Shown: positions 1 to 11,600 of the stretch, piece after piece
Layout: each line of letters opens with the position of its first letter
How positions within the stretch are numbered: position 1 is the stretch's first letter
From: Lamellibrachia columna
Taxonomy: Eukaryota; Annelida; Polychaeta; Sabellida; Siboglinidae
NCBI GenBank assembly: GCA_963662155.1
Contig: OY759273.1
Location: 411,001 to 475,000, forward strand
DNA: 64,000 nt
Reading direction: 5' to 3'
Translations under genes and position numbers: made by a program
The notes under the pieces: model-generated
The model's database searches: none
Told to the model about the DNA's origin: nothing
The model's input: only the letters and a program-made list of their open reading frames with translations

Positions 1-1533
1 CAGACACAGTGTATTGTGCGCTATGACATTGATGCAGTGATGGCTCGGCAAAGGGATTACCTGGAATAGATTCTGTTGTATGTGATAGACAGACACAGTG
101 TATTGTGCGCTATGTCATTGATGCAGTGATGGCTCGGCAAAGGGAGTACCTGGAATAGATTCTGTTGTATGCGATAGACAGACACAGTGTATTGTGCGCT
201 ATGTCATTGATGCAGTGATGGCTCGGCAAAGGGAGTACCTGGAATAGATTCTGTTGTATGCGATAGACAGACACAGTGTATTGTGTGCTATGACATTGAT
301 GCAGTTAAGGCTCGGCAAAGGGAGTACCTGGAATAGATTCTGTTGTATGCGATAGACAGACACAGTGTAGTGTGCGCTATGTCATTGATGCAGTGATGGC
401 TCGGCAAAGGGAGTACCTGGAATAGATTATGTTGTATGTGATAGACAGACACAGTGTATTGTGCGCTATGACATTGATGCAGTTAAGGCTCGGCAAAGGG
501 AGTACCTGGACTAGATTCTGTTGTATGTGACAGACAGACACAGTGTATTGTGCGCTATGACATTGATGCAGTTAAGGCTCGGCAAAGGGAGTACCTGGAA
601 TAGATTCTGTTGTATGTGACAGACAGACACAGTGTATTGTGCGCTATGACATTGATGCAGTTAAGGCTCGGCAAAGGGAGTACCTGGACTAGATTCTGTT
701 GTATGTGACAGACAGACACAGTGTATTGTGCGCTATGACATTGATGCAGTGATGGCTCGGCAAAGGGATTACCTGGAATAGATTCTGTTGTATGTGATAG
801 ACAGACACAGTGTATTGTGCGCTATGTCATTGATGCAGTGATGGCTCGGCAAAGGGAGTACCTGGAATAGATTCTGTTGTATGCGATAGACAGACACAGT
901 GTATTGTGCGCTATGTCATTGATGCAGTGATGGCTCGGCAAAGGGAGTACCTGGAATAGATTCTGTTGTATGCGATAGACAGACACAGTGTATTGTGTGC
1001 TATGACATTGATGCAGTTAAGGCTCGGCAAAGGGAGTACCTGGAATAGATTCTGTTGTATGCGATAGACAGACACAGTGTATTGTGCGCTATGTCATTGA
1101 TGCAGTGATGGCTCGGCAAAGGGAGTACCTGGAATAGATTATGTTGTATGTGATAGACAGACACAGTGTATTGTGCGCTATGTCATTGATGCAGTGATGG
1201 CTCGGCAAAGGGAGTACCTGGAATAGATTCTGTTGTATGTGATAGACAGACACAGTGTATTGTGCGCTATGACATTGATGCAGTTAAGGCTCGGCAAAGG
1301 GAGGACCTGGACTAGATTCTGTTGTATGTGACAGACAGACACAGTGTGTTGTGTGCCATGTCATTGATGCAGTGATGGCTCGGCAAAGGGAGGACCTGGA
1401 CTAGATTCTGTTGTATGTGATAGACAGACACAGTGTATTGTGTGCCATGTCATTGATGCAGTGATGGCTCGGCAAACGGAGGACCTGGACTAGATTCTGG
1501 TGTATGTGATAGACAGACACAGTGTGTTGTGTG
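1..1533. repeat. 89-bp tandem array carrying splice-acceptor and exon copies
   Basis: About 17 head-to-tail copies of an 89-bp unit (phase points at 1, 90 and 179). Each unit contains the stretch ending ATTGATGCAG followed by about 40 nt that closely match the first 40 nt of the real NCX exon starting at 2514. In the exon frame this reads D-G-S-A-K-G-V-P-G-I-D-S. A consensus-like donor GTATGT follows in many units. Two more partial units (2400-2513) join the array to the true exon. The array therefore looks like amplification of an intron/exon junction. The left end lies outside the window. Confidence 0.93.
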
Positions 1534-2399
1534 CAGGGTTGTTTGATTTAAATCATTTGATTTAAATCATTGATTTAAATCATGATTTAAATCATTGATT
1601 TAAATCATGATTTAAATCACTCAAAAAAAAAAAATGTATCGCTGATTTATATGAATTTAGCACAAACAATTGTTTACAAGCATTGAGATCAACACAGTCT
1701 TGTATGTTTTTTAATACAAAACCACAAAGTGTGCACACTTGTGTAGCTGTATTGACACCAGATAGCCTGACAGTCAAATATTTTATGACATTGTGTATGT
1801 CTGAGCTATTCCCTTTTTGAATGCAGTGAAGCCACACAAAGTTGTCTTCCAGAGGAAGTATCTTTTCAAGTCAGAAGCCCTGAGTTAAAGTCCACTTAGA
1901 GCTTGTGCTAGTTGTTCCCAATTCAGTATGTTGACTCAAGTGAGACAGTCTGGGCTACCATTGTTTAATACTGTACCAGTTTGCAGTCTGGTTAGAGACC
2001 CTTAAAGTACTACACAGGGCCCTGGACAGGTTCTAATCCACCCTCTCAGCAAACAATAATTACCACTGCTACAGCCACAGACACACAGCTTGCTTTCCTT
2101 TCCAAGACAGATTATGCAACTACAGGAGGTGTGGCCATGTGGACATTGTCTAATGTCTTTACGTAAGCAAAAATCATGTACCCTCTGTTAAGACAAGTAC
2201 CTAGATCGATTTGAATAGAACACATTTGAAAGGGTTTATAAATACATCAACATCTATATAAAATTTATTAATGTCTATATACCAGATTTAAAAAAAATCA
2301 AATCAATAAAAAAAAATTTTTTTAATCTGATTTCAATAAAAAAATCTTATTTAAATAAAAAATCTTATTTAAAAAAAATCATTATTTTTTTCAACCCTG
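1534..2399. mobile_element. hAT-like non-autonomous DNA transposon (MITE)
   Basis: An 866-bp insertion with terminal inverted repeats CAGGGTTG at the left and CAACCCTG at the right. It is flanked by a near-perfect 8-bp target-site duplication, GTTGTGTG (1526-1533) and ATTGTGTG (2400-2407). The left subterminal region has repeated GATTTAAATCA palindromes and the right is A/T-rich with AAATC motifs. No transposase reading frame is present. CAG-initial termini and 8-bp duplications are typical of the hAT superfamily. It sits inside the 89-bp array, so it landed after the array formed. Confidence 0.82.
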
Positions 2400-2513
2400 A
2401 TTGTGTGCTATGTCATTGGTACAGTAATGGCTTGGCAAAGGGAAGACCTGAACTATATTCTGTTGTATGTGATAGACAGACACAGTGTATCGTGTGCTAT
2501 GTCATTGGTACAG
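2400..2513. repeat. Last, diverged units of the 89-bp array
   Basis: About one and a third further units to the right of the MITE, more diverged than the left block (for example TCATTGGTACAG instead of TCATTGATGCAG). They run directly into the authentic acceptor ending GGTACAG at 2513, so the last exon-like part of the array is the real exon. Confidence 0.85.
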
Positions 2514-2643
2514 TGATGGCTCAGCAAAGGGAGGACCTGGACTAGATTCTGGTGTTGACTATGAGGAGGTGCATGGAGTGCTACAATTCCAACACTGTGA
2601 GGCCAAGAAACAAGTGATACTGAAGATGAACAAGGACTCTCTT
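2514..2643 (+). CDS. NCX: NCX exon: Calx-beta domain, first visible part
   Basis: Acceptor GGTACAG at 2507-2513, donor GTAAGC at 2644. The exon starts with one base completing a codon, then reads DGSAK, and later [14 protein letters not shown]. This matches the NCX Calx-beta pattern DGTAxxGxDYE followed by GxLxF. It ends in phase 0. Its first 40 nt are the sequence amplified in the array at 1-2513. Confidence 0.88.
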
Positions 2644-5600
2644 GTAAGCATCTCAACTGTACTTTTTCCTGCCCTTTTTTGTTATAGTTATTCAGCTTTT
2701 TTATGCAAATTGTTCAATATGTTTATTTTTAATCCAGTTTATTCAGTTAGATTGGCCCACTATTTTATACAGTTTAGTCCCTGTGATTGTCCAGTTTAGT
2801 TTAAGCACCAGACAAGATAATATGCTCATATTGTTGTCACAAGACATGAGACAAAGCTCATATTGTTGTCACAAGACATAAGACAAGGTGCTTATATTGT
2901 TGTCACAAGACATGAAACAGAGCTCATATTGTTGTCACAAGACATGAGACAAAGCTCATATTGTTGTCACAAGACATAAGACAAGGTGCTCATAGTGTTG
3001 TCACAAGACATGAGACAGAGCTCATATTGTTGTCACCAGACATAAGACAAGGTGCTCATATTGTTGTCACAACACATGAGACAGAGCTCATATTGGTGTC
3101 ACAAGACATGATACAAGATTATTGTATTGTTGTCACAATATATGAGACAAGGTGCTCATATTGTTGTCACAAGACATGTGACATGGAAAGCAGAGCTCCC
3201 AACAGCTACTATTTAACAAGACAAGATCAAACAAGATTACTATCCAAAGCAACAAATAATGGACGTCCAACAATTGTCCATGTTTGTAGTCTGCCCTTGT
3301 CAGGTATCTGTCAGTTTTGTTGGTGGTTGCGTAGTCGCATTGATTCAGTTTACAGTGCATGTGCTAAGGCTATATGAAGTAATGACACCATGAAGATTGA
3401 TGTGATATCTTGAATCAGGCCTACAGAGAGTAGACATGTGTAATGTTGGTTGGACAACTTGGCCAGTGTTTTCTTGACTGGACCATCCCATCATTCAAGG
3501 ATGCTGGTTCTTGCAGGGAAGCAAGAATCTGTTGGTGACGTTACGGAACCCAAGCATCGGGGCAAAGATAGGGAAGAACAGTGCAGTGATGGTCACCATT
3601 ACGTCAGGTACTGGCAGCTGAAAACACAATTACTCACAACAATCCTACTAAGAGCGTTGGTCATACAAAGGTAGCCCCAGATCCTTTCTCAATAAACAAC
3701 ATTTACAGTGTTAGCATAAAATGATGTGAATACATTTCCTTAAATTTAGTTAAAGTGAATGTACATTTGATAGTGAACCATTCTGATGATTTTCAAGTTT
3801 AATAAAGCATTTGAGTTGGATTATTCCAAAGTGTTTGTTGTAAATGTCCACTATTTATTATAGATTACTAATAGACTACAATGGTGAACATTCACTGCTA
3901 AGTAGTTGTACCAATATTTTATTATATATAATATTCAAGAATGTGTTCTGTTCCAATGAACGAACAATAACAAACCACGTGCAAAAATTATTACGGTTAC
4001 TGTAATTACACAGCTACGCCCTTTGTGAACGTACAATCATAAATATGGCGCAGCAAAACCCGCTGCATACTTACAACATAAAAATAGACGGAAACCCCCA
4101 AACTGGAATGTTACATACAATGCTCTCAGTTATCATAAGCTGAAGGAAACTTGCCTCTGTCGTCATTCACTACAATGACAATTTCAATGAAAACGATTTA
4201 TTTCAATGCGAACACAAGTGTTAACAAGCAGACGCATGTGTCAATGGTGAATGTTACCATGTCGAACCATCACATTAAAAACCTGAAATATCTGGACATT
4301 TTTGCATACAAACACATTGATGTTTACGTGAACGTGAAGCTAAGATTTCAGCCTTTCTAATGATAGTCTTTAGATGGCACCATTTTAACATGCACTTAAA
4401 CTAGTAAGGAAATAATCTGCTGCATCACCAGTCCCCCTAGTGGGCTGTCGCATTCAAGTGTCTGAGACAGATAATGATATGCATTGATAACAAATCCTCT
4501 GGAAAAATAAATGATCCTAAGTGATGTCATTATATCCTATTCCAATGAATGCCTTCAGACCCCCTGGCAGAACGATTGGCCAACGTGATGGGGGATGAAG
4601 AGGAGATTACATGGAGTGGTCAATTCAAGAGGTCAGTGCAAGTGATGTGGTTGTTGTATAGTTTGGTGTGTCCTGCATTGGTAAATCTTCAACAACAATA
4701 CTTCACTATTACTACACAACAACAATGCTTCATTATTACTACACAACAATTATACTGCACTAATACTACACAACAATGATACTGCACTAATACTACACAA
4801 CAATGATACTGCACTAATACTACACAACAGTACTTCACTAATACTACACAGCAACAATACTTCACTAATACTACACAGCAACAATACTTCACTAATTCTA
4901 CACAACAACAATACTTCACTAACACTACACAACAACAATACTTCACTAACACTACACAACAACAATACTTCACTAATTCTACACAACAACAATACTTCAC
5001 TAACACTACACAACAACAATACTTCACTAACACTACACAACAACAATACTAACACTACACAACAACAATACTTCACTAACACTACACAACAGTACTTCAC
5101 TAACACTACACAACAACAATACTTCACTAACACTACACAACAACAACAATCGACTTCCGGAATCTTGGTGCAGCAGCGACTTGAAATTGGTGTAGAGAAT
5201 TTACAGAAAAAAGTGCAATATCGAATAGATTAAGTATTACTATTGCATACATATTACACATTAACGTATTATAGACATATATTAGATAACAGTTTTTGTT
5301 AACTATTAGTCAGAGGCAGGATTTTAGAGTAAGTTAGTTCCGGACTCCGACAGGGAAATCAATAAGCGTTAATAGGGTTGTTTACCATTCGAAAATTTAG
5401 ATAGCATAGTGAATAGTCAGAAACAGTGGAATATTGGTTGGAATAAGTATTACTTATACACATATACTATATATGTACCCAAACTTCCTATAGACATATA
5501 TTAAGAAACTGTTCTTGTTAACAGAGGCAGTATTTTTCCCGGACTCAAATTCAACGAGCGATAATTGGGAGTTTGTTTACAGGTCGTGAATTAAACAGGT

Positions 5601-8600
5601 GTACCAAACTATAGTATATATTGTTTAATATATATTAGTGATACATTTACATAAATTACATACATAAGGTAATATCTGACATAGTTGTAGTAAATGATTT
5701 CGTTAAAAAGGAATTAACAGCAGGATTTTAGCATAAGTTGGTTTACACTGACTTCGTTGTTTTGTTTACACAGAGTTCTCCGTATTCGCTAAGTGGCAGG
5801 CTCTTTCTTTGCTCGTGCGAGCTTAGTAGAAAATACATAGTTAGCAAGTATATTAGCCTAAAGTGTTCTTTTGGACACAAAAACAGCCTTATTCAAGGCA
5901 AACATAGCAATCAGATTAAGTCTAAATTTTGTGATAGCGCCGTGCAAACGGCAGGTAAAGGCCACCAGGCATTTAATATGCAGCAGTTGTAGCAATTGGG
6001 TGGACTTCGTCAAGTCCAGGTGTGAGAAGTCCTGGGCTGAGTTTCAGGCGGATAGTTTTAGTTTTGAGTTTAGGTGATGTACGAGGATGAAGGAACTTGA
6101 GGTGGAGTTAGAACTGCTGAGGCTTGTGGCAGTGGTGGGAAGGGAGCAGGTGGGTTGTGCCAGTGGTTCTAGTGGGGGGACAGTGGATAAAGTGGGGGAA
6201 GACGACGAGAGAGATGCTAGGGAGAGCTCACCTCAGCCTGGGAGGAGGTTGAGAGGAGGTAAGGTGACAGGTTGTAGGGAGACAGGACGGAAGGAGACGG
6301 GACGTAGGGAGACAGGTTGAAAGGAGACGAGAAGGAAAGAAATGAGAGGGAAGACAAATGGATCGAAGGAAGGGGGAGTGGGGGAGACAGTAGCGAAGGA
6401 GTCGAGGGGGGGAGGAGACAATAGTTAAGGTGATGGGAGTGAGGGAGACAGGAAGTAGGGTGTCAGGAGGGAAGGCGACGGGAGCGCAAGTTAGCCAGGA
6501 GACGGGAGGGAAAAGTGACATGTGGATGTGTGAGAGAGAGCCTGATAGCAGTCTGCCACCAACTGACAAGGCTGCAGGACAGAATGTGATGGAGGGGATA
6601 GATCGGAAAAGCTATTCCGAAGTAGTGATACAGGGGTGAGAAAGAGAGTGAGGGTGTTTGTGGGGGACTCAATAGTTAGGAAGACCGACAGAGTCTTAAA
6701 CAAGGGAGAGGACGTTGTACTTTGCTTGCCTGGGGCCAAAATAGAGGTGATAACTGAGAGGGTAGAAAACATCGTGGGTTCGGGCAAGGGTGGATCTGTT
6801 TTAGTACACGTAGGGACAAATAACGTAGAGAGGGAGGGTACAACTGCCATAGTTAGGAAATACAGGAATTTGGTCAGAACACTAAAGCAGATGCGGGTTG
6901 AGCAGGTAATACTGTCAGGGATTCTACCAGTAATAGGAAGGAGGGGTCATAGATAGCAAAATTGCCGGGGGATGGCAGTTGACATGCTAGTCAAGAAGCT
7001 ATGTAGGGAAGAGGAAGTGGGTTTTGTGGGGAAGTTTTGTTGGAAGGGCTGATATGTATATGAAGGATGAGCTTTATCTAAGTGGAAAGGGGGCAGTAGT
7101 ATTTGCGGATGGACTGAGAGCAGCAGTAGACAGTGGCATGGGTAGCATAACAAATATTTTTGGTAGTAAACACTATTTAAACTAGAAGTGCAGGGGGGTT
7201 ACTTAGAGATGCGTCAAGCAGGACAAGAAGCCACTAGTACAGATAATGTCCGAAATGTCCGAAAAACTTGTCTGAAGCAGGTTATAGATGCATGTGTTTA
7301 AATGCTAGGAGTATAGTAAATAATAAAAACGAATTAAACATTATTGTAGAAGATATTGACCCTCACATAATTGGTATAACTGAATCATGGGCCATCACAG
7401 ACATTACAGATGCTCAATTAGGATTGACAGAATATGTAATGTTTAGGAGAGATTGAATAGGAAGAAGGGGAGGGGGAGTTATTTTATATGTTAAAGAATC
7501 TATTCAGGCTTATGAAATAAAATTAGAAAGGGAATCAGATTACGATGAAGCTGTTTGGTGCAAAATAGTTTCAGGAAATTCAAAATTAACTATTGGATTA
7601 GTTTACCGAAATCCAAACATAAACGAAGAGGATAACACAAAAATGCAAAATGCTATAAAGGAAGTTAGTAAAGGGGAATGTATCATAATGGGAGATTTTA
7701 ACCATGGACACATACAATGGAAATGTCTAGAGAGTACAGGGGGTGAGGAACAACAATTTCTATTTTTAATTCAGGAGAGCTTCCTTACTCAGCATGTGCT
7801 ACAACCAACCTGGGGAGAAAATGTATTAGATATAGTTTTATCATCACAAAGAGAATTAGTGGACAATGAAAAAAAATACATGAACCATTGGGTAACAGTG
7901 ACCACAATCAAATACATTTTTACATCAATGTAAAATCAAAAAGTAAAAATCAAAAACATAGGAGAAACTTCCACAAAGGTAACTATGAAGATATGAGAAA
8001 ATACTTAGCAAAGCTAGATTGGAATAACATGCTGATGAATAAGTCCGCCATTGCATGTTGGAATATTCTAAAATATGAAATTGAGAGTATCATCGATAAA
8101 TTTGTTCCCTTGAAAAAACAAGGAAAACGGTCTAGAAAGAAACACTTGTCAAAAGAAGCTATTAGAAAAATAGTGTTTAAGCAAACTTTGTGGAGGGTTT
8201 ATAGGCGTACCAGAAAGGATGAAGACTATGCAAATTACAAAGAGGCACTTAACCTAGCTACAACTGAAACTAGAAAATCTAAAAGAAGCTATGAGCAAAA
8301 AAAACAACAGGGGAAACATAATTTCAGACGGGTTTCAAATGGCAGCTCAGTTTTTACCACAGAAGATATCGGCTCACTTCCAGTTCCATGTACTAAATTT
8401 GAGGGCAATAAATCAGAACATTTAGGGCAGTTATTTGTAACTCCTGAAATTATAGCAAACAAAACTAAGAAGATGAAAGATAATAAATCACCTAGAGTTG
8501 ATGGGATACCACCAAAACTGCTTAAGGAAATTGTTGAGCAATTTAATACGCCACTTCCAAATTTTTTAACTTGTCACTAGAAGAAGGAATAGTTCCTTCA

Positions 8601-11600
8601 TAATGGAAAGAAGCAAACATTACGCTGCTATTTAAGAAGGGATCGAGGAACAAGCCAGAAAATTACAGACCACTGAATTTAACATCAGTTGTATGTAAAT
8701 TACTTGAAACATTAATTAGAGACCACATGGTGGAATTCCTTGTAAAACATAATTTAATAAATACATCTCAACATGGGTTCCTAAATCAAGGTCGTGTCTA
8801 ACCAATCAATGTTTTTTTGAAGAAATTACAAAGTGGGTAGATGACGGGTCACCAGTGGATGTTGTCTACTTAGATTTTCAGAAAGCTTTCGATAAAGTGC
8901 CACACCAAAGATTGATACTTAAACTAAAAGCCCATGGTATAGGTAATGATGTAATCAACTGGATAGAAAAGTGGCTTACACACAGAAGACAGAGAGTAAT
9001 AGTAGATGGTGAGATTTCAAACTGGAAATCGGTTTTAAGTGGGGTACCACAGGGATCAGTATTAGGCCCTATACTGTTTTTAATATATATAAATGATTTA
9101 GAAGATGACATATCTAGCAAAGTACTCAAATTTACAGATGACACAAAAGTATTCAGAAAGGTTACAAATAATACAGATAAACAAAGTTTACAGGATGATC
9201 TAGATAAATTAGTTAAATGGTCAGAAAAATGGCATATGTTATTCAATTTTGGTGTAAATGTATACACATAGGACATGGAAACATGGATGAAGAATATACA
9301 ATGGGGGATGCTGTACTAGGTAGAACCACACAAAAAAAGGACTTAGGACTAACATTTAGTGCTGACATGAAAGTTTCAGAGCAATGTGGGATTGCCGCTT
9401 CGAAAGGAAATCAAATTATAGGGCTAATTAGGAGAAGTATCATGTATAAGGAGAAACAGCTAATTGTACCCCTGTACAAAGCAATAGTTAGACCACATTT
9501 GGAATATTGTATTCAAGCATGGAGGCCGTATCATAAAAAGGACATAGATAAGCTAGAAAGAATACAACAAAGAGCAACTAAAATGATTCCAGAATTAAGA
9601 GACCTTAGTTACGAAAGTCGCTTATTACAATGTGGTTTGACAACACTAGAGACCAGGAGACTAAGAGGAGACCAAATAGAAGTGTTTAAAATAGTGAACG
9701 GTTATGAGGATGTTGATAGGAATATGTTCTTCAAACTTAAAGAAGGCAGTAGAACCAGAGGTACTCTTTCTCACAGAGGGTGATAAATGAATGGAACAAA
9801 CTGCCAAATGATTGTGTTAATGCTAGTAGTGTGAATATGTTTAAAAATAGAAATGAAATATATTTGATAAGGGCGGGCTACACATGGATGAGAAAATTGT
9901 TCAACTCTCGATAAGCCAATGGCTTCCTTGTCCACTTGCCATCTGGAACTTGTTGTATGGGATGGCAATCTTGTTAAAAACAACAATACTGCACTAATAG
10001 TACACAATAACAATACTTCATTATTACTACACAATAACAATACTGTACTAATACTACACAACAACAATATTTCATTATTACTGCACAATAACAATACTGT
10101 ACTAATACTACACAGCAATAATACTTCACTAATACTACAAAACAAGAATACTTCATTATTACTACACATCAACAATACTGCACTAATACTACACAACAAC
10201 AATATTTCATTATTATTACACAATAACAATACTTCACTAATACTACACAGCAACAATACTTCACTAAATCTACACAACAACAATACTTCACTAATACTAC
10301 ACAGCAACAATATTTCACTAATACTACACAACAACAATACTGCACTAATACTACACAACAACAATACTGTATTGATACTACACAACAACAATACTTCACT
10401 AATATTACACAACAACAATACTTCACTAATACTACACAGCAGCAATACTTCACTAATACTGCACAACAACAACACTGCGCTAATACTACAACAACAATAA
10501 TACAGCACTATTACTACACAACAACAATACTTCACTAGTACTACACAACAAGACCAGATGTCCTCAGATTGAGCCAATTATTTAATGTTAAAAAAGTTTT
10601 TTATTAAATAATGTATGAGTTGTGCAGCTAGCATGCATTGTATTTATATTATTATGTTTACATGTCATGCTTGATATTTGTCTGTTTTGAAAGTTTGTAT
10701 AAGAGTTTCTTATACCTCAAAAGGGTTCAGTTGGAAACTATGAAAACATTTTCATTTTAGTAGTATTGTAGCAATGTTAGTGGCACCTTTGATATAGTCC
10801 CTAAGTGTTTCCCTCTCCTCCAGTGCAATGGTGTTGGAGCCAGAGCAAGACGAAGATGGCAACGACCTCCCTCTGTCCGGGCTCGACTATGTGCTTCACT
10901 TCATCTCCTTCTTCTGGAAAGTCATATTTGCTTTCATTCCTCCCAGGTAGGTTGTCATTACTCCCAGGTAGGTTGTCATCCCTCCAAGGTAAGTTGTCAT
11001 TCCTTTCAGGTAGGCTGTCATTCCTCTCAGGTAGGTTGTCATCCCTCCCAGGTATGTTCTCATTCCCTCTGGTAGGTTTTCGTCCCTCTCAGGTAGACGG
11101 TCATTCCTCTCATGTAGGCTGTCATCCATCCCAGATAGGTTGCCATTGTTACCAGGTAGGTTGTCATCCCTCCCAGATAGGCTGTCATTCATCCCAGGTA
11201 TGTTCTCTTTCCCTCTGGTAGGTTGTCATTCCTCCCAGGTATGTTATCATTTCCCCCAAGTAGGTTGTCCTTCCCCAGGTAGTGTGTCATCCCTCCCAGG
11301 TGTAGGTTGTCATTCCTCCCATTTATGTTGTTATTTCCACCAGGTATGTTGTCATTCCACGGGTAGTTTGTCATTCTTCCCAGGTAGGTTGTCATTATCC
11401 ACCAGGTAGGTTGTCATTGCCCCAGGTAGGTTGTCATCCCTCCCAGGTAGATTGTCATTTCTCCCAGGTAGGTTGTCACACGTGCACGCGCGCACACACA
11501 CGCATTTATAGTGTTTATTCGGAGTAGTTTTGGCAAATGCAGTAATGATTAATGGTGACTTTCAATACACTGAACAATGACTGCTTGAAATCATATTGCA

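Larger units (their letters stand above)
5151..9975 (+). mobile_element. CR1-like LINE (copy A), near full length, decayed
   Basis: A non-LTR retrotransposon. From 5' to 3': a roughly 600-bp leader with three diverged internal monomers, ORF1 with a zinc-finger-like part and an esterase domain, ORF2 with an endonuclease and reverse transcriptase, and a 3' tail beginning AAGGGCGGGCTACACATGGA. Stops and frameshifts break both ORFs. It is flanked on both sides by the same 27-bp minisatellite, so it inserted into that array inside the NCX intron. Both borders are judged from where the minisatellite stops and resumes. Confidence 0.9.

Noticed and set aside
3450..3674. 74-codon plus-strand frame over the second Calx-beta exon
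   Set aside because: Wrong frame; the NCX frame of the same bases gives the conserved [12 protein letters not shown] and correct splice phases.
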